DNA of 64,000 nt from an uncultured Lachnospiraceae bacterium (GTDB taxonomy: Bacteria; Bacillota; Clostridia; Lachnospirales; Lachnospiraceae): positions 1 to 64,000 of the forward strand of contig CAJUMC010000003.1 of assembly GCA_910587085.1 (NCBI GenBank). Reading direction: 5' to 3'. The notes under the pieces were generated by a model that made no database searches, had not been told where the DNA came from, and saw only the letters and a list, made by a program, of their open reading frames with translations. Made by a program: the position numbers and the translations under genes. Every line of letters starts with the position of its first letter. The first letter of the stretch is position 1. This document shows positions 34,554-42,755 of the stretch, piece after piece.

Positions 34554-34868
34554 ATGGAATCATATCACAAAAGTGCAAAAATATTTAAAGCCCTGTGTGA
34601 TCCCAAACGTCTTGCCATCCTGGAACAATTACGAAGCGGAGAAAAATGCGCCTGCGTTTTGCAGGAACTGATGGACTTACCCCAGTCAGGCCTGTCCTAT
34701 CACATGAAAATTCTGTGTGAATCCGGGCTTGTGGCCAGTCGGCAGGAGGGCAAATGGACGCATTACTGCTTAAGCGAGGCTGGCAGGGACAAAGCGGTGA
34801 AGCTGCTGCTGGCTGTTACCACACCGGATGTGGAGCAAAAGAACCGATGTCTTTTATGTGATAAATAA
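34554..34868 (+). CDS. arsR: ArsR-family metalloregulator
   Basis: Winged-helix repressor of 104 residues that would derepress the operon on binding arsenite, antimonite or a thiol-reactive metal. N-terminal segment KIFKALCDPKRLAILEQL is the family pattern; a CxC pair (EKCACVLQEL) begins the recognition region as in arsenic-sensing members, followed by QSGLSYHMKILCESGLV. An extra C-terminal RCLLCDK offers further cysteines. First gene of the arsR-permease-thioredoxin operon. Confidence 0.92.
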   Translation: MESYHKSAKIFKALCDPKRLAILEQLRSGEKCACVLQELMDLPQSGLSYHMKILCESGLVASRQEGKWTHYCLSEAGRDKAVKLLLAVTTPDVEQKNRCLLCDK

Positions 34869-34895
34869 ACGCCGTCATAGCAAGATGGCGTTTAT
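34865..34895 (+). terminator. Hairpin between arsR and the permease gene
   Basis: Perfect 9-bp arms ATAAACGCC (34865-34873) and GGCGTTTAT (34887-34895) overlapping the arsR stop codon. No strong T run follows, so it is more likely a partial terminator or RNA processing/stability element within the operon. Confidence 0.4.
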
Positions 34896-34908
34896 CCTGA
34901 TATTTAAC

Positions 34909-34924
34909 ATCAAATTTTTTTGAT
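34909..34924 (+). promoter_or_regulatory. Second ArsR-type operator before the permease
   Basis: ATCAA-N6-TTGAT again, identical in arm sequence and spacing to the site over the arsR promoter, 33 bp before the permease start. Suggests a second regulated point inside the operon. Confidence 0.65.
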
Positions 34925-34957
34925 ATATCATGAAACAAATGGAAAGTGAGGTTTTTT

Positions 34958-35959
34958 ATGGGCCTATGGCAATTTATCCAAGACCAGGTTTTAGGCATGA
35001 ATTGGCTGAATGAACTGATCGGCAGAGGACTTTCCATGCTTGGCCTGGATACCGGGGGACGTGCCGGGGGAAGCATCCGTTTTTTTCTTTATGATGTGCT
35101 GAAGATCACCGTGCTGCTCTGCTTTTTGATTTTTGTGATTTCTTACATTCAGAGCTATTTCCCGCCAGAACGAAGCAAACGAATATTAGGCCGGTTCCAC
35201 GGAATCGGTGCAAATATTATCTCTGCCCTGCTGGGCACGGTAACACCATTCTGCTCCTGCTCATCCATTCCTTTGTTTATCGGTTTCACCGGTGCGGGAC
35301 TGCCGCTTGGAGTTACGTTCTCTTTTCTGATTTCATCCCCTATGGTGGATTTGGGTAGTCTTATCCTCCTAATGAGCATTTTCGGTGCGAAAGTCACTAT
35401 CGTCTATGTGATAGTTGGGCTGGTAATTGCTGTAGCAGGGGGCACTTTAATTGAGAAATTGCATATGGAGCCGTATGTGGAAGAATTCATCCGAAAAGCC
35501 GGAAGTGTGGACATACACCCCCCTGCACTTTCGGTACAGGAAAGGATTCAATCTGCAAAAGAACAAGTTGCCTCCACATTCAAAAAAGTATTCCCGTACA
35601 TTTTGATTGGCGTTGGCATTGGTGCGGTCATTCATAATTGGATACCGCAAAGCCGGATTGAAGCTGTTCTGGGCGGCAGCAATCCATTCGGTGTTGTTCT
35701 TGCTGCACTGGCGGGCGTTCCTATGTATGCTGATATCTTCGGCACTATTCCTGTGGCGGAGGCTCTGCTCTATAAGGGTGCACAGCTTGGCACAATATTA
35801 TCGTTTATGATGGCCGTCACAACGCTGAGTCTGCCATCCTTGATTCTGCTCCGCAAAGCAGTAAAGCCGAAGCTGCTGGCCTTGTTTATCAGCGTTTGCA
35901 CCATTGGAATTATCCTTGTCGGCTACGCCTTTCATGTATTCCAATTTTTACTTGTATAA
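34958..35959 (+). CDS. DUF318/ArsP-type membrane permease
   Basis: Permease of the PF03773 (YraQ/ArsP_1) family, some members of which export trivalent organoarsenicals. The 333-residue protein starts at 34958 (MGLWQFIQDQ) with GTGAGG 6 nt upstream. About eight membrane helices in two halves; the hallmark TPFCSCSSIPLF (a Cys-Ser-Cys) then GAGLPLGVTFSFLISSPMVD lies in helix 3-4, and the second half has LAGVPMYADIFGTIPVAEALL. The genetic link to arsR and a CxxC thioredoxin supports a thiol/metalloid export role; substrate not proven. Confidence 0.88.
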   Translation: MGLWQFIQDQVLGMNWLNELIGRGLSMLGLDTGGRAGGSIRFFLYDVLKITVLLCFLIFVISYIQSYFPPERSKRILGRFHGIGANIISALLGTVTPFCSCSSIPLFIGFTGAGLPLGVTFSFLISSPMVDLGSLILLMSIFGAKVTIVYVIVGLVIAVAGGTLIEKLHMEPYVEEFIRKAGSVDIHPPALSVQERIQSAKEQVASTFKKVFPYILIGVGIGAVIHNWIPQSRIEAVLGGSNPFGVVLAALAGVPMYADIFGTIPVAEALLYKGAQLGTILSFMMAVTTLSLPSLILLRKAVKPKLLALFISVCTIGIILVGYAFHVFQFLLV

Positions 35960-35981
35960 ATTTTTAAGAAAGGAACTATAA

Positions 35982-36332
35982 ATGATGATTTTCAAAAAGA
36001 AAAAGCAAAAAAGAAATTCTTGCTGCAGCGGCAGCAACAACATCCAGGAAACACCGGCACGGACAGAAGCAGAAAAGAATTCTGCAGGAATCAAGGTGCT
36101 GGGAAGCGGCTGCGCCAAATGCAACTCTCTGGAGGTTGCTGTCCGGGCAGCCTTGACGGAGCTGGGAATGGACACAGCCATTGACCATGTGACGGACTTC
36201 ACTCAGATAGCCGCATATGGAGTAATGACTACTCCGGCACTGGTTGTGGATGGAAAAGTTGTGTCGTACGGAAAGGTTCTGAAAAAGGAGGAGGCAAAAA
36301 CTATTATTCAAAAAATACGGACAAATCATTAA
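35982..36332 (+). CDS. Thioredoxin-like small redox protein (redox-active disulfide protein 2 type)
   Basis: 116-residue thioredoxin_3-type protein. A basic, Cys-rich N-terminal tail (KKKKQKRNSCCSGSNN) precedes the domain, whose redox site is GSGCAKCNSLE (CxxC, residues 45-48 region). cis-Pro loop: YGVMTTPALVVDGKVV. AAGAAAGGA is 7 nt before the ATG. Such proteins accompany DUF318 permeases in many Firmicutes and probably reduce or hand over a thiol-bound substrate. Its stop codon abuts the convergent Nudix stop with no gap and no terminator. Confidence 0.9.
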   Translation: MMIFKKKKQKRNSCCSGSNNIQETPARTEAEKNSAGIKVLGSGCAKCNSLEVAVRAALTELGMDTAIDHVTDFTQIAAYGVMTTPALVVDGKVVSYGKVLKKEEAKTIIQKIRTNH

Positions 36333-36758
36333 TCACAAAATCCACGTCATAAACTTTTCCATCAGCCGGGGCTGGATCTCAGGATAGGTCCAGCGCTCCG
36401 GCAGCTGCACGGACAGAACAATCCTTTCCATTTCATGGTGCAGCTCCGTTTCAAATTCCCGGATCTCTGCAAAATAAAGCATGCCGAAGGATTCCTCCGC
36501 TGCGGTTCCTTCGCCTCTGACAACGGAATATATGCCGAGTTCTCTCAGGTCATAATCAACTGCTCCGGTTTCCTCGTAAAGTTCCCGTTTCGCCGCATCC
36601 AGAATATCCTCTCCCGGCTCCCGGTGGCCGCCCGGGATTTCCCAGGTATCCCTTTCCCGGTGCTTGCAGAACACCCATTTCCCTCGGGATCTTGCGATAA
36701 TTACTGCAAACCGCAGCAGTGCGTCATCCGCCTCTTTATAAAATCGTACCTCAATCAT
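36333..36758 (-). CDS. Nudix hydrolase
   Basis: Hydrolase of nucleoside diphosphate-linked compounds, 141 residues. The Nudix box is complete: GGHREPGEDILDAAKRELYE then ETGA (GX5EX7REUXEEXGU). Substrate cannot be predicted; the architecture resembles MutT/8-oxo-dGTP-type or general ADP-sugar enzymes. GGGGAAG precedes the ATG. Convergent with the thioredoxin gene. Confidence 0.92.
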   Translation of the reverse strand: MIEVRFYKEADDALLRFAVIIARSRGKWVFCKHRERDTWEIPGGHREPGEDILDAAKRELYEETGAVDYDLRELGIYSVVRGEGTAAEESFGMLYFAEIREFETELHHEMERIVLSVQLPERWTYPEIQPRLMEKFMTWIL

Positions 36759-36798
36759 TTTCTTCCCCGTTCTGTATATTATACTTTATGCCGTCCTT

Positions 36799-37620
36799 TT
36801 ACTGCAGCGGTATCCAGACTCCCAGACTCCCCTCCGCATAGCCGAAACCGAAGGAACCCACCGGGAAACCAATGCTGACCCCGCCCTCCCGGAAGCTCCA
36901 ATAAAGCGATTTTTGATCCAGCGCATCAGCGATTCCCTGATCCAGAAGCGCATCATCAAATTCCAGATCCGGATAATTCTCTATCAGCTGCTCCTTCAGC
37001 TTTAACCGGAAATCCCCGCCGGTTTCAACCACATCGGACAGTTCCAGCCGTTCGCCGGTCTGCGTGCTGAAATTGTACACGTCGGAATAATTGTTCGGAT
37101 GCGGGCCGCCCTCCTCCTCCGTTCTCAGAATAGAGAGGCTGACCGCCTCAGCATCACAGCGCGTAACCGTTATATTGACCGTCTGCGCAAATGCGCCGGA
37201 ATCCGGCAGCACAGGATTTTGCACCACGCTGTCCAGAAACCGGGTACTTTGCTCCCTCCACTCCCCGTTGATCTGAGCAAGAGCCGATGCCAGCGCTTCG
37301 AAGCCATCCCCGCTCAACGAAAACTCCGGATATTCCGCAAAGGCGATTTCCTTTCCGGAAGCATCCGTCCGCGCATCGCGGAGAATTTCCCAAGAAACCT
37401 CCGGAGCCTGTTTTTTATCGTTCTCTCCGGAAATATCCCCTTCCGCACCGGTCGGAGTATTTTTATCCTCCCCGCCCGCAGGCGTTCCCGCCGGCCCCGA
37501 GGTGATTTCCGCTCCCTGAGATCCCTCCGCTCCATTTTTTTCCTCCCTGCCGCAGGCCGTAAGCACAAGTGCCGAAGCCAATGCCGCAACAAGCCATTTT
37601 GCTGCTGCCTTCTTATACAT
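36799..37620 (-). CDS. Lipoprotein with DUF3298/DUF4163-type domain
   Basis: 273-residue lipoprotein with signal peptide and lipobox LVLTACG. A Gly/Glu/Asp-rich spacer follows to about residue 70. The C-terminal half resembles the RsiV/PdaC-type extracellular domain (DUF4163 plus DUF3298): GGPHPNNYSDVYNFSTQTGE, RLELSDVVETGG and YWSFREGGVSIGFPVGSFG near the end. Role unknown; in other proteins the domain senses or binds lysozyme or wall components. GGGAGGG precedes the ATG. Divergent from the GH2 locus. Confidence 0.85.
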   Translation of the reverse strand: MYKKAAAKWLVAALASALVLTACGREEKNGAEGSQGAEITSGPAGTPAGGEDKNTPTGAEGDISGENDKKQAPEVSWEILRDARTDASGKEIAFAEYPEFSLSGDGFEALASALAQINGEWREQSTRFLDSVVQNPVLPDSGAFAQTVNITVTRCDAEAVSLSILRTEEEGGPHPNNYSDVYNFSTQTGERLELSDVVETGGDFRLKLKEQLIENYPDLEFDDALLDQGIADALDQKSLYWSFREGGVSIGFPVGSFGFGYAEGSLGVWIPLQ

Positions 37621-37865
37621 TTTTTAACCCTCCCACTCATATTTCTCAGAAATATTTTTTTCCGAAATTTACGGAATCTAAATCGGATTCGAATTCGAAC
37701 TCCAGTTTAGCACAAAAAGCGAAAAAGACAAGCGGCGCTTCGGAAAATTAAGGATTTTTAATATATATGAAAAGAAAATTTAATAAATTGACAGAACAAA
37801 AAAGTATTCTGCCGGACAGCAAATCAAAAAAGCGAATATAACGCAAAAAATAATAACAAACTCCA

Positions 37866-37920
37866 TTTTGCGGCCGCCGTGCGTCTGTTATAATAAATCC
37901 CATATCTGAAACCGATTACA
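37866..37920 (+). promoter_or_regulatory. GH2 promoter with cre-like operator
   Basis: Extended -10 TGTTATAAT (37886-37894) with a weak TTTTGC 17 nt upstream of the -10 hexamer. Thirteen bases downstream lies TGAAACCGATTACA (37907-37920), which fits the relaxed catabolite-repression consensus TGNAANCGNWNNCW, so CcpA or a LacI-family regulator could block transcription. The gap 37621-37958 otherwise is AT-rich. Confidence 0.6.
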
Positions 37921-37958
37921 ATTTCACATTTTCAGCTTTTCATAAGGAGGATTTCACA

Positions 37959-40467
37959 ATGCTGCTTGATACCGGCTGGCGTTTCCGTCTCGGCGACCAA
38001 GAAAACGCCTTCGAAAAAAATTTCAGCGACGCGGACTGGCGGGAGGTTGCGCTCCCGCACGACTGGTCCGTGGAATATCCGAAAGACCGCAATCTCTCCA
38101 GCGGCACGGGTTATGTTGTCGGCGGCACCGCATGGTACCGCAGGCATTTCACTCTTCCGGCAGGCGCAAAGGGAAAGAAAATTTTTCTCTGCTTTGACGG
38201 CATTTACAAAAACAGCCAGGTCTGGATTAACGGCTATTATCTCGGCCGGCGCCCGAACGGATATATATATCTTTCCGGTATGATATAACATATTTTCTTG
38301 TTTTCGGCGATGCATCCGCAAATATAGCAGGTTGCACCAGTGCTTACAGAACTGGCTTATCCTGCAGCTCCCGTGCAGCGGCCTCCCGGCCGGATACACT
38401 GAACTGCTCCGATGCCGAAGGCACCGCCCTCCCCTGCCCGGAACCGGCATTACGCGCAAAGTAACACTGCAGCAATTCGACGAGGTTTACCCGTGTGAAT
38501 ACGGCATTTTCTTAAAGACTCCTGAGGTTTCCGAAAACAGCGCAGAGATTGTAATCGACAATGAGCTCGTTCTTTCCGAACTCGCAGCAGAAAACAGCGC
38601 CGAAGTCACCGTACAATCCACCCTCTTTGACGGAAAAACCGCCGTCGCTGTGTTTGAGACGGCCGCCATTCTCACAAAGGGCACGGCGCAGACGGTAACA
38701 ACTTCCGGGACACTTGCCGCTCCTCGTCTCTGGTCGCCGAAAAACCCGGCACTCTACATGCTTCGGACGTCGGTTGTCCTTCCGGACGGCAGAACGGTAA
38801 CCGTGGACGAACAGAACGTCGGTGTCCGCTCCATCCGCTTTGATGCGGACAACGGCTTTTTCCTTAACGGAGAACCGACCATTTTCAAGGGCGTCTGCCT
38901 GCACCATGACGGCGGCGCGCTCGGCGCAGCGATGACAAAGGGGGTGTGGCGGAGACGTCTTTACAAGCTGAAGGCCATGGGCTGCAACGCCATCCGCATG
39001 AGCCACAATCCGCATGCGAACGAACTCTACGAGCTCTGCGACGAGCTCGGCTTTCTTGTGATGGACGAGGCGTTCGACGAGTGGGAGGGCTGCAAAAACA
39101 AATGGTACCGCGGCCACAATGTCTACCCGCCGAAGCATCAGGGCTATGCAAACGATTTTCCGGAGTGGCACGAGCGCGACCTTACAGCACAGATCCGGCG
39201 TAACCGCAACCACCCAAGCATTGTGCTGTTTTCTATCGGCAACGAGATTGATTACCCGAACGACCCGTACAATCACCCAAGCTTTCTGACCATGACCGGA
39301 AATAACGATGCCGATAAGCCGGAAGAAGAACGCCGTTTCAATGCCGGCCGCCCGAATATGGAGCGCCTGACCGCAATTTCCAGAAGACTGGCCGCAATCG
39401 CAAAGAAGAATGACCCGACGCGCCCGGTCACGGCCGCCGTGGCGTTTCCGGAGCTTTCCGCAAATTTAGGCTATATTGACCATCTTGATGTTGTGGGCTA
39501 TAATTACAAGGAGCATCTGTACGAGCAGGATCACCGCCGCTTCCCGGACAAACCGTTTCTCGGCAGCGAGAACAGCCCGGGATATGCAGCCTGGAAGTGG
39601 GTAAAAAAACTCCCTTATATTTCGGGGCAGTTCCTCTGGATCGGCATCGACTATCTCGGCGAATGCGGCGGATGGCCCTTCCACACGCACGGCTCCGGCA
39701 ACCTCTCCACGGCAGGTTTTGAAAAGGCACGCTACTACAGCCGTCAGAGCTGGTGGAGCGATGAGCCGGTGATTCATATCTGCACCGGGCGGAAAAACGC
39801 CGACCTGGGTGAATGGAAAATGATGCTTGATTCATGGAATTATGTGCCGGGCGAGGAAATTGAGGTGCGCTGCTACACAAACTGCGCCGATCCGGTACTG
39901 CTCGTAAATGACATCCCGGTCAATGCGGCTGCAGAATACGCGGAGGAGCTAGGCTTTTACCGCTGGTTCGTGCCGTTTGAACCCGGAAAAATCACGGCTG
40001 CTGCGCTGGCCTGCGTGCGGCCGGAGGCTGCGGTTTTCCCGGCGGAAACAGTGCCGCCGGAGAACTTTCCGTATCCGTTTCACGGTGTAAAAACAGAGCC
40101 GCCTTTCGCCGGGCCTTCTGCCGGCCGCACCGTTCTCTGCCACACCCTGGAAACCGTCGGCGCTCCGGTGCAGCTTCGCATGGAGGTCGTCGGCGAGGAG
40201 GATATCGTACAGATTGAAATCTCTGTGCTTGACGCGGTCGGGAGGCGCGTTGTTTTCGACCAGTCCCGCGTTGACGTTCTTCTTGAGGGAAACTGCGAAT
40301 ATCTCGGACTGGATAACGGGGATACCCGCGATGTGACGGATTACCGCGCCTCCTTCCGCAACGCACTGGAGGGCAGGCTGATGCTGTATCTGCGAAAAAA
40401 AAGCGGCGGACCGATTACCGTCCGGGCATGCAGTCCTTATCTGCGTGATTGCGTCCTGACGCTGTAA
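37959..40467 (+). pseudogene. GH2 beta-galactosidase-like glycosidase, frameshifted
   Basis: The first part (37959-38288) encodes the N-terminal jelly-roll of a family 2 glycosidase (LPHDWSVEYPKD, GTAWYRRHFTLP, FDGIYKNSQVWINGYYLG) and ends early. The frame is restored conceptually if one TA is removed from the (AT)5 run near 38267-38276, giving NGYISFRYDITYF; a second disruption lies before about 38450. From GITRKVTLQQF onward (38450-40467) the gene is intact, with Ig-like domain, TIM barrel, acid/base glutamate in FSIGNEIDYPN and nucleophile in FLGSENSPGYAAW. A fragment starting at 38332 would lack the N-terminal domain and is unlikely to fold normally. Upstream cre-like operator suggests former carbon control. 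Confidence 0.82.
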
Positions 40468-40482
40468 GAAACTTCCCGGCAA

Positions 40483-40526
40483 TCCGGCGCCCGGTCAGGC
40501 CAATGCTTTTGTTCTTGGGCGCCGGA
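40483..40526 (+). terminator. Hairpin after the GH2 locus
   Basis: Perfect 10-bp arms TCCGGCGCCC (40483-40492) and GGGCGCCGGA (40517-40526) with a 24-nt loop. No T tract follows; it may protect or separate transcripts ahead of the lipoprotein gene. Confidence 0.4.
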
Positions 40527-40559
40527 ACTGTATGAAACAATATCGAGGAGGCTTGAACC

Positions 40560-41135
40560 ATGAAAACAAGACGTTTTATTTCTCTGCTCTGCACTGCCCT
40601 GCTTCTGTCGGGCTGTTCCCTGTTCTCCGCCGGGAGCAGCGTCTCCCGTATTACGCTCGGCAGCAGCCTTGAGATCGACAACACCGACGAAAACAGAGTT
40701 CTTTTAAGCAACACGGATGCTCTGGCCGCAGACGGCATGTACTATGCCTCCTGGGGACTCGGCTCAAAATCGCCCTTCACGGACACGGACGGCAAAACGG
40801 TGGAGCTGTACGATGCCCGCCTCCACCTTCTGCTGGGTGAATATGAGAACAGCGGGGAGGCGCAGAGCAATATGGAATCCTGGCTCGCCTCCGGAAGAAC
40901 GGAGTATGATGTTTTAACCGACGAAGAGTTCCTCTGCGGCGGGCGGACCTATACAAAGCTTACCTACCGCTTCCGGGCAGAAAACAGCCCGTACACAAAC
41001 GGTGTTTCCGTATTCGGTGTTTCCGGCAGCAGTGCCGTATGCATTGAACTTACCTGCCGTGAAACTTTTCCGGATGATCCGGCCGCCGCATTGACTGGCT
41101 TTCTGAACTCCTGCACCTATCTTGAAGAACCATAA
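40560..41135 (+). CDS. Predicted lipoprotein, unknown function
   Basis: 191 residues with a clear lipoprotein signal (KTRRFISLLCTALLLSGC; cysteine 20). The mature part is soluble and acidic with no family I recognise; it has two further cysteine pairs and patterns such as DGMYYASWGLGSKSPF and LTYRFRAENSPY. GAGGAGG precedes the ATG. It follows the GH2 remnant on the same strand and precedes an XRE gene. Likely membrane-anchored outside the cell. Confidence 0.75.
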   Translation: MKTRRFISLLCTALLLSGCSLFSAGSSVSRITLGSSLEIDNTDENRVLLSNTDALAADGMYYASWGLGSKSPFTDTDGKTVELYDARLHLLLGEYENSGEAQSNMESWLASGRTEYDVLTDEEFLCGGRTYTKLTYRFRAENSPYTNGVSVFGVSGSSAVCIELTCRETFPDDPAAALTGFLNSCTYLEEP

Positions 41136-41192
41136 TTTTCAGTATTTATTATTACTAGAATGCAGGTTGATTTCTATACGAAAAATGATACA

Positions 41193-41222
41193 TTGTTTCC
41201 TCCGCTGTTTCTGCGATATAAT
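41193..41222 (+). promoter_or_regulatory. Candidate promoter for the XRE gene
   Basis: TTGTTT, 18 nt, TATAAT, leaving a leader of about 160 nt that contains a GC-rich imperfect hairpin (GCAGGAC/GTCCCTGC near 41236-41262). The -35 is weak. Confidence 0.35.
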
Positions 41223-41386
41223 AAACCCCGAAGGCAGGACAATTCCGCGGGCGTCCCTGCTGGGCTGCAGTCTTTGCTACATAGCATACTTTTCTTTTTA
41301 CATTTTTATTTATAATATTTATTTTATTTGCAAAAAAGAAAGTTTCTTTAATGTTTATATTGTTCAATATCAGAGGAGGATTATTT

Positions 41387-42460
41387 ATGACAATCGGAGA
41401 ACACATCAAGGAATTGCGCAGAAAAAACGATCTTACACAGGAAAAGCTGGCCGACTTTCTCTGCGTTTCCTGCCAGGCTGTCTCAAAATGGGAATGCGGC
41501 GTGTCAAGCCCGGATCTGTCGCTGATCGGCCCGCTCACCAGACTGCTGCATGTCTCGGCTGACGAGCTTCTTGGCCTGTCGGATTCCGGTGCGGATGAAA
41601 GACGGTGCGGGCTGGAGGCGGCATACGAAAAAAGCTGTACCTCCGGGGAGCTGCAGGAGCGCTATCAGCTTGCCTGCACTGCCGTCAGCGAGTACCCCGG
41701 CGATATGAAATATCTCTGCTGGCTGGCCGACTGCGAGCATTTTCTCGCACAGGAATACAAGGAGGATGCCGAGTACCGCTCCTGGCTTGAGCGCTCTGCC
41801 AGAAAGTATGCGACCGTTATCGAAAGCACGGAGGACAAGGATCTGCTGCGCTCTGCCATCGCAGGCATCGTTATGTCCCTCTCGCTTCTGAACCGGCAGG
41901 AAGAGGCGCTGAAATACGCCGCGCTTTACCCTGAACCGATGGCTGGGCTTGATAAGAGGGAGGTGATGAACTGGGTTCTTTCGGGGCAGGAAAAGGAAAA
42001 AAATCAGCAGGGACTTATCGACGACCGGCTTTCGGATCTGCTCCGTGCGCTCAGCGCAAAGAGCGGGGAATATACCGGTATTCTGGACAGCCGGCGTGCC
42101 ATCCGTGATATCCTCCGGATTATGATCCCGGACGAGAACTATCTGGTTTACCACGATTTCCTGTTTATTGGCCGGATCGATGAGGCGCGCGCACTGACCG
42201 GGCTCGGGCGCTTCGGGGAGGCGGTAGAAGCTCTGCGCGCCGCCCGCTTCCACGCAGAGCAGTTTGACCGCATGACCGCCGCACAGAACCGCATTCATCG
42301 CTATACGGCGCCGTTGCTGAACCTGAACGAGGTTGATGCGGACAGCCTGCTTCGGACAGACACCGGTACCAGGATGGATTCGTTTTACAGCTGGCTTAAG
42401 TGCAAATGGTTTGAGCCGCTGCGCGGACACAGCGATTTCGACGCGCTGGCGGAGGGATGA
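41387..42460 (+). CDS. XRE-family helix-turn-helix regulator with helical C-terminal region
   Basis: 357 residues. The N-terminal 60 form an XRE helix-turn-helix: MTIGEHIKELRRKNDLTQEK then CVSCQAVSKWECGVSSPDLS. The remainder is helix-rich with TPR-like pattern (LACTAVSEYPGDMKYLCWLAD and RFGEAVEALRAARFH) typical of Firmicute regulators with a C-terminal protein-interaction array. Start at 41387 has GAGGAGG 7 nt upstream; 12 upstream codons are excluded. Target genes unknown; the neighbouring lipoprotein and GH2 remnant are candidates. Confidence 0.88.
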   Translation: MTIGEHIKELRRKNDLTQEKLADFLCVSCQAVSKWECGVSSPDLSLIGPLTRLLHVSADELLGLSDSGADERRCGLEAAYEKSCTSGELQERYQLACTAVSEYPGDMKYLCWLADCEHFLAQEYKEDAEYRSWLERSARKYATVIESTEDKDLLRSAIAGIVMSLSLLNRQEEALKYAALYPEPMAGLDKREVMNWVLSGQEKEKNQQGLIDDRLSDLLRALSAKSGEYTGILDSRRAIRDILRIMIPDENYLVYHDFLFIGRIDEARALTGLGRFGEAVEALRAARFHAEQFDRMTAAQNRIHRYTAPLLNLNEVDADSLLRTDTGTRMDSFYSWLKCKWFEPLRGHSDFDALAEG

Positions 42461-42562
42461 CCGAACGGGCCGCCGCGGCTCCTCCCGCGCTCTGCTGACG
42501 GCTGCAGTTTATCCGCAGTTTCTTTTCTATTCTCTTGAAAATTGTATTTAAATGATTGCTGC

Positions 42563-42612
42563 AAAAAAGCGGCTGCTCCACGGACAAAGAAATGTCTATG
42601 GAGCAGCCGCTT
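42563..42612 (-). terminator. Terminator of tRNA-Glu
   Basis: Perfect arms GCGGCTGCTCCA and TGGAGCAGCCGC (12 bp), with inner GACA/TGTC pairing, followed on the minus strand by TTTTTTGC. It begins 12 bp after the tRNA 3' end. Confidence 0.9.
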
Positions 42613-42623
42613 CTTTCTGTTAG

Positions 42624-42695
42624 CAGCCAGTAGGGGAATCGAACCCCTGTTTTCGCCGTGAGAGGGCGACGTCTTAGCCGCTTGACCAACTGGCC
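42624..42695 (-). tRNA. tRNA-Glu (anticodon CTC)
   Basis: 72-nt cloverleaf. Acceptor GGCCAGT pairs with ACTGGCT (one G-U), D stem GTC/GAC with AAGCGGCTAA loop, anticodon stem TCGCC/GGCGA with loop CTCTCAC (anticodon CTC at 42660-42662), T arm AGGGG-TTCGATT-CCCCT, discriminator G. CCA is not encoded. Strong terminator follows. Confidence 0.97.
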
Positions 42696-42755
42696 TCGCT
42701 GCAAGAGGTATGATACTACATTTTCAATTAAAATGCAAGTGTTTTTTCAGATTTT

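Noticed and set aside
37688..37699. 12-bp palindrome TTCGAATTCGAA upstream of the DUF3298 lipoprotein
   Set aside because: Alternating TTCGAA composition in AT-rich DNA; no clear promoter alignment, so it is not called as an operator.
37959..38288. Programmed frameshifting to express full-length GH2
   Set aside because: A TA insertion would fix only the first break; the 38290-38450 segment shows further frame change and poor similarity, pointing to decay.
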